From Mastigamoeba balamuthi (lineage: Eukaryota > Evosea > Mastigamoebida > Mastigamoebidae), in contig CACRSC010000024.1 in the NCBI GenBank assembly GCA_902651635.1, forward strand, positions 378,787 through 442,786: 64,000 bases of DNA, written 5' to 3'. A program made the translations under genes and the position numbers. The notes under the pieces are model-generated. The model did not search any database. It worked only from the letters and a program-made list of their open reading frames with translations, and was not told where the DNA came from. Position 1 is the first letter of the stretch; each line of letters opens with the position of its first letter. Shown piece by piece: positions 1-10,230 of the stretch.

Positions 1-859
<859 letters not shown>

Positions 860-1064
860 GCAATGCCACCCCCCCGACGAGAACTGCCCAGCCACAGAGG
901 AACCAGCACACAACCAGCCACAAACCGCCAACGTTATGAAGCTTGTTCCACACACTAAACATACGACCCGCAACACAACCAACCAAAATAAACGTCGAGA
1001 GTCGAAATTCAACTACTGATTCGGAAGTATGACCGTGGAAGATAGAGAAAGCAGACGAGAACAC

Positions 1065-3115
1065 ATAAACGCACGCACTCACGCACGAACGCACAGAGGG
1101 AAACCAAACCGAAAAACAATGATGATGCTTCTGTTTCTTCACTCACAGTTTGTTCTTCACTTGGCTTGGGCTCGTTTGAGCTCAGACATGAAATTCACAT
1201 GAAAGGGCCCTCTGGGGACTGTGCAGCCAGCCAGGGAGGGGGGAGGTGTGCGCACAGGCACAAGGGAGGAGGAGGAGGAGGAGGAGGAGGAGGAGGAGGA
1301 AGGGCAGGCACAACCGCGAGAGATGAGAGTGCATTGGTTGCACTTTATAAACACAAGGTCAGAAATGAGGGACGGGACTTGCAAGACGAGGGGCCAAATG
1401 CGACCAAGAAACCAAGAAACGGGCCAGGCAAGGCCAGGGCTCCGGGCAGGAGGTGGGCCCCATGCGAGCCAGGCAGGTGGAGCAGTGCATGCGAGGCTGA
1501 TCAGAGCCCATACATACGACTCACCAGGGGGTCGGCTCACACTTGTGCGAGCCCACAAGCCCCCTCCCCATACAAGCGGATCATCAAAGCACATGGCCTG
1601 GGAGACACACACACGAGCCGAGTCCAGTCAGCACAAGCACAGTCAGTCTGCGAACCAGAACAGCAGCAGCCAGCCGTACCAAAAGCAAAAACGACAACAA
1701 AATGGCGGCAAGGACAGCTCAAAAAAGGAATGCAGCAAACGCCCACGAGGACAGCAGAAACGCCTGGCTTGCAGACCAGTGCGTTCCTGCAGCCAGCCTT
1801 TGTTTCTCTCCCGCCCCTGTGCTCCAGAAATCTCGCACCAGGGCCGCCAAAAAGAGAAAGATTTCGTTCCCGAGGGGCGAAAAATTAAACACACAACCCC
1901 ACCGCGCCCCCGCGGAGCGGACTGCGCAGCCCACAGCGCACCCACGCACGGGCCGCCGACCCCCTCCACGAGCAGGCAGCCCCGGGGGCCGCAGGCGGCG
2001 TGCGCCCGGCGACGTCATCGCCCACCAAGCGACGACGAATCTCCGCCGCCGCGATCCTTTTTTCTTTACTTGTTTTCTTTCGCACACGCAAAGCCCCTCG
2101 CCAGCCCCTCCGCAGCTGGTACGCCCCCTCGCCGTCGACCCCCCCGCAGCCCCCTCTCATCGACGAGGGCACGCCCTGCCGCGCCCTGTGTGCTCTCGGG
2201 CGTCCGCGCGTGCCCTTTTCAAAATTTTCTTCGAAGGGGGGGCGCACGCACGCGCGCGCACGGCCATTTGAATTCAAATCGCGCTCCCTTTGCTCACCCC
2301 CAGATGCCCGCCCTCCCAGCCCTCTGCAGGTCCCGGTCGCGCCACACAGAGGAGGCCAGAGGGGCAGGGCCGTTGCTGCGCGCAGGGGATCTCTCGCAGG
2401 CGCGTTGCTCACGCTCTCCCCTTTTCGCTTCCCCCTTGGCGCCACTTGGTATGGCAGCGCTGTCGGTCACGCTAACCAACCAACAAGGCCACACTGCAGA
2501 GCCTGGGGACGTCTCGGTCTCGCGGTCTGGCCTGCGCATCGGGAGCGCAGGGTCGCGGGGCAGCAGCAGCACGGGGGGCAGGGGCACCCCGCAGTGGAGG
2601 GCCGAGGTCTTGCGGGGTGCGTCTCTCTTTGTCCTCCCCCTCCCTCCTCTTTTTTTCTTCGCCACGCCCGCATGCCTGCGCTGTGCTCGCTGCCCTTCCC
2701 GCGGCCTGCACGAACCGAATCCCCTCGCCTCGCTGACATTCCCCTGCCCTTGTTCTCGCAAGCGCGAGCAGCTCTCCCGCCTCGTGGCCTTTTGCTCACT
2801 CTTTTTCTTACATTCCTCCTCACACAGAAAGGCTACGAGGAGGTCGGCGATGACGAGCTTGAGGAGAAGCTGAGTGAGCCTGACTGAGTGGAGCTTGAGG
2901 AAGCCTGAGGAAGCCTGATGAGAGTGTGGAGCAGAGCAGACAGTGGAGAGGAGGGTGAGGGTGAGGTGAGCAGCGTGCGACCCGTAGGGGCTCGCACGCC
3001 GGTGGGCACCATGATCTCTCACCTCCTCGTGGTGGTGCCTGGGCAACACTCGTTCCCCCCTCCCAGAGAGGGGGGACGAGTGGCCAAGAGAGATCAAGCA
3101 CGCGCACGCACGCCA
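1065..3115 (+). repeat. 2-kb repeat, copy 1 (inverted partner at 43935-45755)
   Basis: Read against the reverse complement of 43935-45755, this stretch matches over most of its length with small indels. Segment A (about 1065-1345) matches 43935-44165 and segment B (about 1515-3115) matches 44166-45755. The order differs: A then B here, B then A in the other copy when put on the same strand, so the two are circular permutations. About 1345-1515 has no partner. It carries a GGA run (1267-1300), GC-rich upstream sequence and a small two-exon gene. No transposase, reverse transcriptase or clear terminal repeat is seen. Confidence 0.8.
2451..2853 (+). CDS. Putative small two-exon gene inside repeat copy 1 (63 aa)
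   Basis: Exon 1 (2451-2616) begins at ATG, reads MAALSVTLTNQQG... and ends in phase 1 before a GTGCGT donor, the commonest donor type of this genome. The intron (2617-2827) is pyrimidine-rich and ends CACACAG. Exon 2 (2828-2853) adds a short basic tail RLRGGRR and TGA. The second repeat copy keeps exon 1 almost base for base, with the one visible change silent, while the introns differ by indels, and its exon 2 closes the same frame. That contrast is the evidence for coding. The product is Ser/Gly-rich with no known domain. A competing acceptor frame would give an acidic tail ending at 2887 but does not fit exon 1's phase. It may instead be a non-coding conserved part of the repeat. Confidence 0.35.
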
Positions 3116-3380
3116 CGCCACGCCATGCCACGCCACGCGCAGTGGGAAACCATTACAAGCAATGACTCACCCGTGTCGTCGCACCACGCACTCGGGAACG
3201 CATGCACGCGCAGAGGTAGACCTTTTTCTTACCTGTACCAGCCATTCGTGAGTTATCTTGGTTTAGTTGTTGTTGTTGTTGAAGTTTGTTGTGAGTTGCA
3301 ATGACATTTTGCATGATTCATTGCGATGAGAGTCTCATACAGTTAATGTTGGTTGCTGGTCTGTTTCTCGGTCAGTTTGT

Positions 3381-6300
3381 GTGCTGAGCAGATTTTTATG
3401 TTGTTTAGATTTTTCACTTTTTTGGCGCGAGGCCGTGGCTGCTCAGCTGTGCAGTGCGCACGCGCCACAGAAAACGGAGAGGGCCGACTGGGACGAGGGC
3501 GGGCCCCGCGGCAGCGGCGCCAGCACGCGGGAGCTGTGCGTGCGCGTTGAGGCAGCGCACAGCAGCGCGTGCCGGCGGGGCGCCGTGCTGCGTGCGCAGG
3601 CGCTCCACGAGCTCAGCCTCGGCCTCTGCTCCCGCATCCGCGCCCTCCCCGCCCACGCCCGCCCCCTCCTCGCCTCGGTCGCCTCCCCCGCCGCCCCTCC
3701 CGGCCCCTCTGGCGCCGTCCTGGCCCGCCTCCTGCCCCCCGCCCTCCGCTGCGCCCTCGGCGGCCCCTCGGCCTCTGCCGCTGCCTCTGCGGCCCACGAC
3801 GCCCTCCTGCGCGCCGTCGAGGCCATGCACGGCCAGGGCGTCCTCCACGACGGCTCCGTCGCGCCCTGCGACCTCGTGGCCGCCGCTGCCGGGGCGCTGC
3901 GCTGGGCCCCTGAGGACATGGAGACCGTCGCCTCGGCTGTCCGCGGGGCCCTCGAGGCGCTGCGCCCCGACGCCGACGCCGCCCGCGCAGAGGCCGACGC
4001 CGCTGCCGCCATGCTGCGCGCCGTCGCCGACTGCGAGCTCCTGGCGGCGCGCAGGGCACCGGGCGCACGCCTGCTGCCCCGCTCGTGGCTCTCCGAGGCC
4101 GCGGGGCTCGCCTTCGCCCCCGGGGCCCCGCGCGGCACGGCCCTCGCCCTCTGGCGCTCGCTGCGTGGTGGCGGCAGGGCCGTCTGCGGCGTCGCCAGGC
4201 TGCTGCTGCTGGGGCGTGCGCAGGCTGGCGCCCACGAGGCTGCACTGGCGCTCATGGCCGCGGGCGCCGCGCTGCGGCTGTCGCTGCCCGACGCCCTCGC
4301 GGACCTCGCGGGGCTGCTCGGCGACCAGCGCAACGCCGAGGCGCTCAAGTGCGCCGCCGCCAGCGTCTGCGTCGGCGACGACGAGTGCGTGGCGCTCTGC
4401 TGCCGCGTGCTGCTCGAGATGGGGCCCAAGGGCACCGCAGCCCTCCCGGCGCTGGCCGCCCGCGGCGGGGCGCCCGCGGCCGAGCAGATCCTTGCGGCCC
4501 TCGAGGCCACGCGGAGGCTCTGGCGCCCGTGGGTCGCCGCGCTGCGCGAGGCCTGCGAGGCGTCGCAGCGGCGCTTCGACGGTGTGTCGGGCATGCGGCT
4601 CTGGCGGACCCCCAACGGCGTCAGCGCCGAGCAGGCGCGCTCGCTCTGCGACGCCCTGGCCCCCGCGCTCGTGGGCGAGTGCCTCGACGCCGAGGGCGCC
4701 GGCGGGCAGCAGCGCCCCAGCATCGCCGAGGCCTCGGAGGCGGCGGCGCTGTCGCTCGGGGGCAGCGAGTGCGCCGACGCGTGCGCGGTCTTCGCCGCCG
4801 TCTGCTGCTCGCTGCTCTGCGCGTGCACCAGCGAGCGGTCCGACGCCCTGCGGCGCTGCTCGCGCACGCTGGTCTGCGCGCTGCGCGACAAGCTGGACTG
4901 CGGGACGCGCGAGCTGCGCGAGGTCGTCCTGCAGCGCCTGGCGGCCAGCGGGGCCGTCGGGGGCGTCGTCGCGATGGCCGTGGCGTCGCGGCCCGCCCGC
5001 GAGTTGCTCGACAGCCTCTGCAGCGACGTCGTGGCCTTGGCGGAGCCCGACGGCGACAGCGGGGAGCTCGTGCTCTCGCCCGGCGTCGTGGGGGACTCGG
5101 CTGCCGCGCAGCTCGTGAGGGTCGCCGCGCAGGTCGCGGCGGCAGCGGACAGCGGCGCTGTGCCCTCGTCGCAGGCCGCCGCCGACGTCCTGCGCTCGAC
5201 AGCGGCGCTGGTGCCGCAGACGGCCCGCGCGTACTTTGCGGAGCTGCAGCGCCTCGTGTCGCGCGACAGCGCCGGCTCGGCGCAGTACCACGCGAACCTA
5301 CGCGCTGTCCTCGCGGTGCTCGCGCAAGCGTCGTCGTCGACGACCCCGGCCGACGCGGTGCCGCTGATGGACGCCTGGTGCCTCTGCGTCCGCGACAGCG
5401 GTGCGCAGCCCCTCGACGAGGAGCTGGCAGCGTGCGAGGCCGTGCTGAGCGCTGCCAGCGCGCGCGGGGCCGGCGTGCCGCGCCTGACGCTCTCGTACTG
5501 CATCGACGCGCTGCGCCAGAGCGCCGAGCAGCGCGCTGCGGAGCTCCGCGAGTGCGGGCGCTGCGCCGACGCCGTCTCGGCCGCGGACGCGTGCATGGGC
5601 GCGGTGGACGCCGCGTACGCCGAGGCCGCGCGGAGCCCCGCGTGCTCGGCCGCACAGCAGGTGCTCGTGCGCGAGTTCTTCGGCGAGAGCGTCGACGCGG
5701 ACCAGCTGGTGGCCTGCGCCTACTACCGCGCCCTGCACGCGCTGAGCGACCGGGGCCGCCCCTGCGCCGTCCTGCGGCGCCTGGCGCCCTCGCTGCTCGC
5801 CGACCTCTGCGCCGCGCGGGTCCCCGAGACGCTCGTGGCCACCAAGGTCCTGGCCGTCGCCCAGCTGCTGCGGGCGGCCGCTCGTGCGCGCCAGGCCCCC
5901 GACGCCGCGACGCTCGCGGAGCTCTGGCGGGCGCTCGACGAGCACGGCGACGCGCTGGCCGCCGCGGGCAGTGCGTGCGCGCGCTGCGTGGCCGAGTGCC
6001 TCTGCCGCTACGACGCCGCGCGGTCGCTGCCGCCGCTGCTGCAGGCGCTGGCGGGCGAGCGGCCGCTGCTGGGGGCCGCGCGGTGCCTGCGCGGGGACGG
6101 CGGGGCGCTGGCGAGCGTGCTGCGCGAGTGCCTGGGGGCGCTGGGCGCCGGGCGACTGGGGGCCGAGGCCGTGGGCGCCGTGGCGCACTCGCTGGCGCTG
6201 GTGGCCTCGTCGGCGCTGAGCCCCCAGGGCCTCGCGAGGGGCCTGGGCCCCGGGGACCGCGAGCGCCTGCTGGGGCTGACGGGCAGGTGCCTCCACGTGC

Positions 6301-6629
6301 TGCTCGCGAGGCACGGGGCGGAGCTCCTCGAGGGCGTCGCCAGGCAGTTCGCCTGCAGGTTCCCGCGGGCGTGCAGGCAGCTCACCGCAGCGCTCTCGGC
6401 GGCACCGCAGACGGCGCAGGGCAGGAGGGCACGCGGGGGCGGGGCTGCAGCAGCGGGGCAGCCGCAGAGGAAGAGGAGCAGGGTGGCCTACATCAACGAC
6501 AACCTGCCCAGGGGTTCCGACACGTTCGACGACCTCGCAGAGTTCATTGTCGACGACGACGAGGAGCTGCCCTCGTTCCAGAGCCTCCGCGGGTCCCTGC
6601 AGCCCGACCTCGCCTCGCTGCCGTGGTAG
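3381..6629 (+). CDS. Unrecognised 1082-aa helical protein
   Basis: One uninterrupted frame of 3.2 kb with strong third-position GC bias and rich in Ala, Leu, Arg and Cys. It looks all-helical, like a HEAT/ARM-type solenoid, up to about residue 1010. A tail then follows: basic RKRSR (possible nuclear signal), then an acidic FDDLAEFIVDDDEELP segment. I do not recognise a family. The protein has no membrane segment or signal peptide. The first 25 residues come from AT-rich DNA (LSRFLCCLDFSLF) and look unlike the rest; the true start may lie downstream or in an upstream exon joined near 3470 (CCACAG), so the N-terminus is uncertain. The nuclear-type tail suggests a scaffold in the nucleus, but that is a guess. 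Confidence 0.7.
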   Translation: MLSRFLCCLDFSLFWREAVAAQLCSAHAPQKTERADWDEGGPRGSGASTRELCVRVEAAHSSACRRGAVLRAQALHELSLGLCSRIRALPAHARPLLASVASPAAPPGPSGAVLARLLPPALRCALGGPSASAAASAAHDALLRAVEAMHGQGVLHDGSVAPCDLVAAAAGALRWAPEDMETVASAVRGALEALRPDADAARAEADAAAAMLRAVADCELLAARRAPGARLLPRSWLSEAAGLAFAPGAPRGTALALWRSLRGGGRAVCGVARLLLLGRAQAGAHEAALALMAAGAALRLSLPDALADLAGLLGDQRNAEALKCAAASVCVGDDECVALCCRVLLEMGPKGTAALPALAARGGAPAAEQILAALEATRRLWRPWVAALREACEASQRRFDGVSGMRLWRTPNGVSAEQARSLCDALAPALVGECLDAEGAGGQQRPSIAEASEAAALSLGGSECADACAVFAAVCCSLLCACTSERSDALRRCSRTLVCALRDKLDCGTRELREVVLQRLAASGAVGGVVAMAVASRPARELLDSLCSDVVALAEPDGDSGELVLSPGVVGDSAAAQLVRVAAQVAAAADSGAVPSSQAAADVLRSTAALVPQTARAYFAELQRLVSRDSAGSAQYHANLRAVLAVLAQASSSTTPADAVPLMDAWCLCVRDSGAQPLDEELAACEAVLSAASARGAGVPRLTLSYCIDALRQSAEQRAAELRECGRCADAVSAADACMGAVDAAYAEAARSPACSAAQQVLVREFFGESVDADQLVACAYYRALHALSDRGRPCAVLRRLAPSLLADLCAARVPETLVATKVLAVAQLLRAAARARQAPDAATLAELWRALDEHGDALAAAGSACARCVAECLCRYDAARSLPPLLQALAGERPLLGAARCLRGDGGALASVLRECLGALGAGRLGAEAVGAVAHSLALVASSALSPQGLARGLGPGDRERLLGLTGRCLHVLLARHGAELLEGVARQFACRFPRACRQLTAALSAAPQTAQGRRARGGGAAAAGQPQRKRSRVAYINDNLPRGSDTFDDLAEFIVDDDEELPSFQSLRGSLQPDLASLPW

Positions 6630-6766
6630 CGGCACTCCGCGGGGGAGTTGCCTTTCTTTTTTGCACAGACACTATAAGTTACGTAACAGAAGAGATGGCT
6701 GCAGGCATGCGTGGCAGCAGCAGGGAGCACAGGCACCGATTTCGCCGCTGATACGAGATTCTGTCT

Positions 6767-6790
6767 GGTGTATCTAGCGTATCTGGTGAC
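6767..6790 (+). promoter_or_regulatory. TATCT-type promoter element upstream of Hip
   Basis: Two close copies, GTATCTAGCGTATCTGG, lie about 120-135 bases before the Hip ATG. The same AGATATC/GTATC element recurs before many genes here. It is a candidate core-promoter motif by recurrence only. Confidence 0.35.
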
Positions 6791-6902
6791 TGACACGTCA
6801 GCGGGGGTGGAATTGCCAGAGACAACGAATAATTAACACGGCGAATCGCAAGGGCCCAGAAGAGAGCCAACGCATCAGCAGCCACAGGAGAAGCGAGAGG
6901 AG

Positions 6903-8278
6903 ATGAGCGGCGTGGACATCAAGCAGTTCCTGACCAAGGAGCGGCGCGCGGAGCTGGCGGCGTTTGTGGATGTGTGCCGGCGGAACCCCCAGGTGGTGCA
7001 CGCCCCCGAGCTCAGCTTCTTCAAGGACTACCTCGCCAGCCTCGGCGCCCGCCTGCCCCCCGCCGAGCCCCCCAAGTCCCCCCGCGACCACCCCATGCCC
7101 CCCGCCGAGGAGCACGCGGAGGAGGAGCACACGGAGGAGCACGTGGAGGAGGAGGAGGAGGAGGAGGGGCCCCAGCTGGAGCCCGACACGGAGCTCATGC
7201 AGGCGGACAACGACCCCCCGCTGCCCGTCGGCGACACGGCCGCCCCCGTCAGCGAGGAGGACCGCGACGCCGCCAACGCCATCAAGGCCCGCGCCCTCGA
7301 CGCCCAGAACGCCGGCAACGACCAGGGTGCCCTATCCTCCCATCCCTCGCGCCACGTCGCATCACGCCACATGGCTTCACGCCACATCACATCGCTTCAC
7401 GTCGCATCATCGCGTCACGCCATCGCAAATCGCATCACACCACGTCGCGTCACGTCACGTCACGTCACGTCACATCACGCCACATCGCTTCACGTCGCAT
7501 CATCGCGTCACGCCACATCGCATCACGCCACATCACATCGCATCGCTGACGGGCGGGGGGTGGGAGCAGAGGCGCTGGCGCTGCTGACCGAGGCGGTGCT
7601 GAAGAACCCCCAGTCGGCGATCCTCTACGCGTGCCGCGCGAGCGTGCTGCTGCGCATGCGGCGGCCCAACGCGGCCATCCGCGACTGCGAGGCGGCCATC
7701 CGCCTCAACCCCGACAGCGCCAAGCCCTACAAGGTCCGCGGCCGCGCCGAGCGCCACCTCGGCCTCTACGAGCGCGCCCGCGCAGACCTCCAGCTGGGCA
7801 ACAAGCTCGACTACGACGACGCCACCTACCAGACCCAGAAGTGGGTCGAGGCCCGCGCAAAGGCCCTCGAGGCCCGCGCCAAGGCCCGCCAGCAGCACCA
7901 CCAGCAGCAGCACCAGCAGCAGCAGCACGAGGCCAAGCCCGTACGCCCCTCAGGCCCCCTCTCTTCTGCCACTGACGCTCTCTGGTGGCGCAGGAGTCGG
8001 CGAGGCCCGCGGGGGGCTGCGGCGGCTGCTGCGGGGGCAACGCGGGGGCGGGCAGGTGCGGGGCGGGGAGGTGTGGGGGATGCCCCGGGGCCGGGGGGTT
8101 CAACCCGGCGGAGCTGATGAACGACCCCGAGGTGGCGGCGGCCATGGCGGACCCCGCCACCCGCGCCAAGCTGCTCGAGGCCCTCGGCAACCCCGCCAAG
8201 CTCGCCGAGGCCAGCAGCGACCCCAAGATCGCCAAGATCATCGAGCGCCTCGCCGCTAAGTTCGGCGGCGCCCAGTGA
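6903..8278 (+). CDS. ST13: Hsc70-interacting protein (Hip/ST13) co-chaperone
   Basis: Exons 6903-7326, 7570-7940 and 7994-8278 close to 359 aa. Residues 1-45 match the Hip N-terminal dimerisation region (VDIKQFL, then FVDVCRRNPQVVHAPEL and SFFKDYL). An acidic Glu run follows, then three TPR units (about 130-260; NAAIRDCEAAIRLNPDSAKPY is the signature stretch), a charged Gln/His helix, a Gly/Cys-rich linker in the place of the metazoan GGMP repeats, and the C-terminal DP/STI1 domain (NPAELMNDPEV...). In other eukaryotes Hip holds Hsp70 in the ADP state in the cytosol and stabilises client complexes. Intron 1 (7327-7569) is a multiple of three, free of stops and filled with a minisatellite; intron 2 (7941-7993) is 53 nt. 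The Cys-rich linker, about ten Cys within 30 residues, is odd. Identification is secure. Confidence 0.9.
7345..7552 (+). repeat. TCACG/CATCAC minisatellite in Hip intron 1
   Basis: Degenerate short repeats such as TCACGTCACGTCACGT and CGCATCACGCCACATC fill the intron. A closely similar array fills intron 1 of the NF-YC gene at 21088-21265. The arrays contain many TGACG/CGTCA words. Confidence 0.85.
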
Positions 8279-8284
8279 GGGCTC

Positions 8285-8462
8285 GGAATCAGCTGACACG
8301 GGGCAAATCTCTGGGGAGATATCTTTCCCTGCCGTAAGGAATCAGGAAGAACAGATCTCCATTAACCAACCAACACTGCTGGTGCTGCTGGTGCTGTGCT
8401 GATGGCGGCCAACAAGCGTGTGGTGTGCAGGGGGGGGACAGCCTGACCGAGGGGGCCATACT
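8285..8462 (+). pseudogene. Truncated duplicate of the IAH1-like 5' end and promoter
   Basis: This stretch repeats the promoter and first about 17 codons of the esterase at 9220. Shared are the GGGGAGATATC element, the AACCAACCGACAC-like leader, GATGGCGGCCAA, and GACAGCCTGACCGAGGG. The copy has an ATG at 8401, but small changes shift the frame at GTGTGCAGGGGGGGGACAGC, and homology stops after about 8460. It is a broken promoter-plus-exon fragment, probably left by a tandem duplication, and encodes no esterase. Confidence 0.75.
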
Positions 8463-9084
8463 TGTTGCTCATCGCAGAGGCTGCGTGCTGGAGAGAGCCT
8501 GTGGAGGCAGGCCGTCCACCAGTGATGCCAGGAACTGCGGACGCTCACCCAGGGTCGGTCGTAGAGTTCGCAGATCCTCTCCTTCAGGATGATGATGACG
8601 TTGTGCGTCCATGTCTTGCTCTTTCTTGTTTTAAATGCCATATTTAATGCCAAATGAGGTTGTCCATGTACAGGTATTACAGCTGCTGACCTTTGAGGGC
8701 AGGCACACCTCCTCTGTGTGCCCATGCTCCTGCCCCTCCGTAGCCAGCAGCTCAAAGCCATCCTTCTTCACATGTTTCCCTGCAAGCTGACCTTCTCATG
8801 TTGTCCAAATGAAGTTCTGCTTAGAAAACGTGCCAACTACTGCACAAGCCTGCTGTCTGAATTGGCTCACATCTGTATTTATTGGACTCAACCATTTATC
8901 TCCTGTCGGAGAAGAGCACACACGAGCTGTGCAGTAGTAGAGGATGCCCTCCAATAAAATACTGCATCCTTGCTCTCGCAGATTGGATACCGTAACAACA
9001 ACTCCCTGCTTGCAAGGCATAGATTTGAAGAATTCCAGCAACCCCAGTGTTGAAAGAACGCTCCAATAGAATATAAAAACCACG
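8463..9084. other. Intergenic spacer, no gene seen
   Basis: Moderate AT content, no frame with coding character on either strand, and no RNA gene recognised. It separates the truncated esterase copy from the intact gene. Confidence 0.5.
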
Positions 9085-9126
9085 GCACCAGCTGACGCTT
9101 GTGCCCGGGGGGGGGACAAAATCTGC

Positions 9127-9139
9127 GGGGGAGATATCA
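9127..9139 (+). promoter_or_regulatory. AGATATC element upstream of the esterase
   Basis: GGGAGATATCATT lies about 90 bases before the esterase ATG. The word GGGGAGATATC is preserved in the truncated duplicate at about 8311-8323, and similar words precede CDT1, NF-YC and other genes. Confidence 0.45.
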
Positions 9140-9219
9140 TTCATCGCTGACGCAATGAATGAGGAGGAGCAAATCACCATTCTAACGGACCAACCGACAC
9201 CGCGGCTGGAGGTGAGCTG

Positions 9220-9867
9220 ATGGCGGCCAAGAAGCGCGTGGTGTGCGTGGGGGACAGCCTGACCGAGGGCTGGATCACGTACCGGGAGTTCCACCCGTAC
9301 CCCGCGCGGCTGGGGGAGCTCGCGGGGCCCGGCGTCGCTGTGGTCAACGCGGGGCGCCGGGGCGAGACGGCCGCCCAGGTGCTCGCCCGCGTCTCTGCGC
9401 TGTGGGCCCAGGACGCATCCGCAGCGCCCGCGGGGGCCGACGTGGCTGTGGTGCTGGTGGGGGCCAACGACCTGGTGCAGGGGGAGCCCGAGGCGGGCAC
9501 GCGCGCGGCCCTCGAGGGCCTCGTGGCGCTCTGCAGCTCGCGGGGGGCGCGCGCCTTTGTGCTGACGGTGCCGGGGCAGGCCCGCGAGGCCACGTCGCCC
9601 GCGGCAGCCGAGGCGCGGGGGCGGCTCAACGCGTGGGTGCGGGAGCGGTACGGGGCGCAGGCGCTGGACTGGGCGGCGGCGTGCCCGCACGGGAGCAAGG
9701 ACGCCGAGGGCAGGCGCCTCTGGTACAAGGACGGCCTCCACATGACCGCCCGCGGCTACGACCACCTCGCCCTCTTCGTCCACTCCCAGTTGCGCATCTC
9801 CCCTCCCCCCTCCCCTCTCCTCGCTCATGCTGTGCTGCGCAGGCTCGTCGCTGCGGGTGCCCTCTGA
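9220..9867 (+). CDS. IAH1: SGNH hydrolase, isoamyl-acetate esterase-like
   Basis: All SGNH blocks are present. Block I is VVCVGDSLTEGW (nucleophile Ser near residue 13), followed by the Gly block NAGRRGETA, block III VGANDLVQ (Asn), and block V KDGLHMTARGYD (Asp and His of the triad). Length is about 200-215 aa, usual for the IAH1 family of small cytosolic acyl esterases. The last residues may be spliced: a 54-nt, in-frame, stop-free candidate intron (9789-9842; GTTGCG...GCGCAG) would shorten the C-terminus and keep the stop at 9867. Both forms read through. The family acts on short-chain acyl esters; the physiological substrate is unknown. A truncated duplicate of its 5' end lies upstream. 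Confidence 0.88.
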   Translation: MAAKKRVVCVGDSLTEGWITYREFHPYPARLGELAGPGVAVVNAGRRGETAAQVLARVSALWAQDASAAPAGADVAVVLVGANDLVQGEPEAGTRAALEGLVALCSSRGARAFVLTVPGQAREATSPAAAEARGRLNAWVRERYGAQALDWAAACPHGSKDAEGRRLWYKDGLHMTARGYDHLALFVHSQLRISPPPSPLLAHAVLRRLVAAGAL

Positions 9868-10230
9868 GCGCCTCCTCTCTCGCCCAGACAGCATGCAAGC
9901 AGCCCCAACAGGACGCCTCCTTGGCTCTCTGTGTGCTCTTCCTCCTCTTCCTGCACCCCCTCGTGCCGTCTGCAAAGGGGGGGAGGGGCTCAGGGCCCGG
10001 GTGGCCTCCTGTGTGGAATCTCAGCACCGAGGCCAGCAGCCGTCAGTGTGCTGCCCCGATCTGTAGAGGATTCCAGGCAGCGCGATATTTTCCTGATACG
10101 CGTGCTAATTATAGTCGGCAGGCTATTTTTGGACGGTGGTGGGTGCTTTTAAGTAGTTTTTTAAAAAAGTTCCTATCTGCGTGGGATAGCTGAGCAGCTC
10201 AGCCACAAGAGCAACCAACAAGGCGAAAAG
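9868..10230. other. Intergenic spacer with candidate promoter
   Basis: Non-coding. AT-rich words GCGATATTTTCCTGATAC (10082-10099) and GCTAATTATAG (10103-10113) stand about 120-150 bases before the next ATG and are candidate promoter elements of the myristoylation-signal gene. Confidence 0.4.

Noticed and set aside
1221-2873. 550-codon frame across repeat copy 1
   Set aside because: It is interrupted or shifted in repeat copy 2, and its text is low-complexity Pro/Arg/Ser; only the short exon at 2451 is specifically conserved.
3414-5596. Two long minus-strand frames (625 and 717 codons) opposite the 1082-aa protein
   Set aside because: They are composition shadows of a GC3-rich gene, made of Ala/Arg/Ser/Gly low complexity.
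7345-7552. CRISPR-like array
   Set aside because: The units are short, degenerate and contiguous with no spacers, and lie in a eukaryotic intron.
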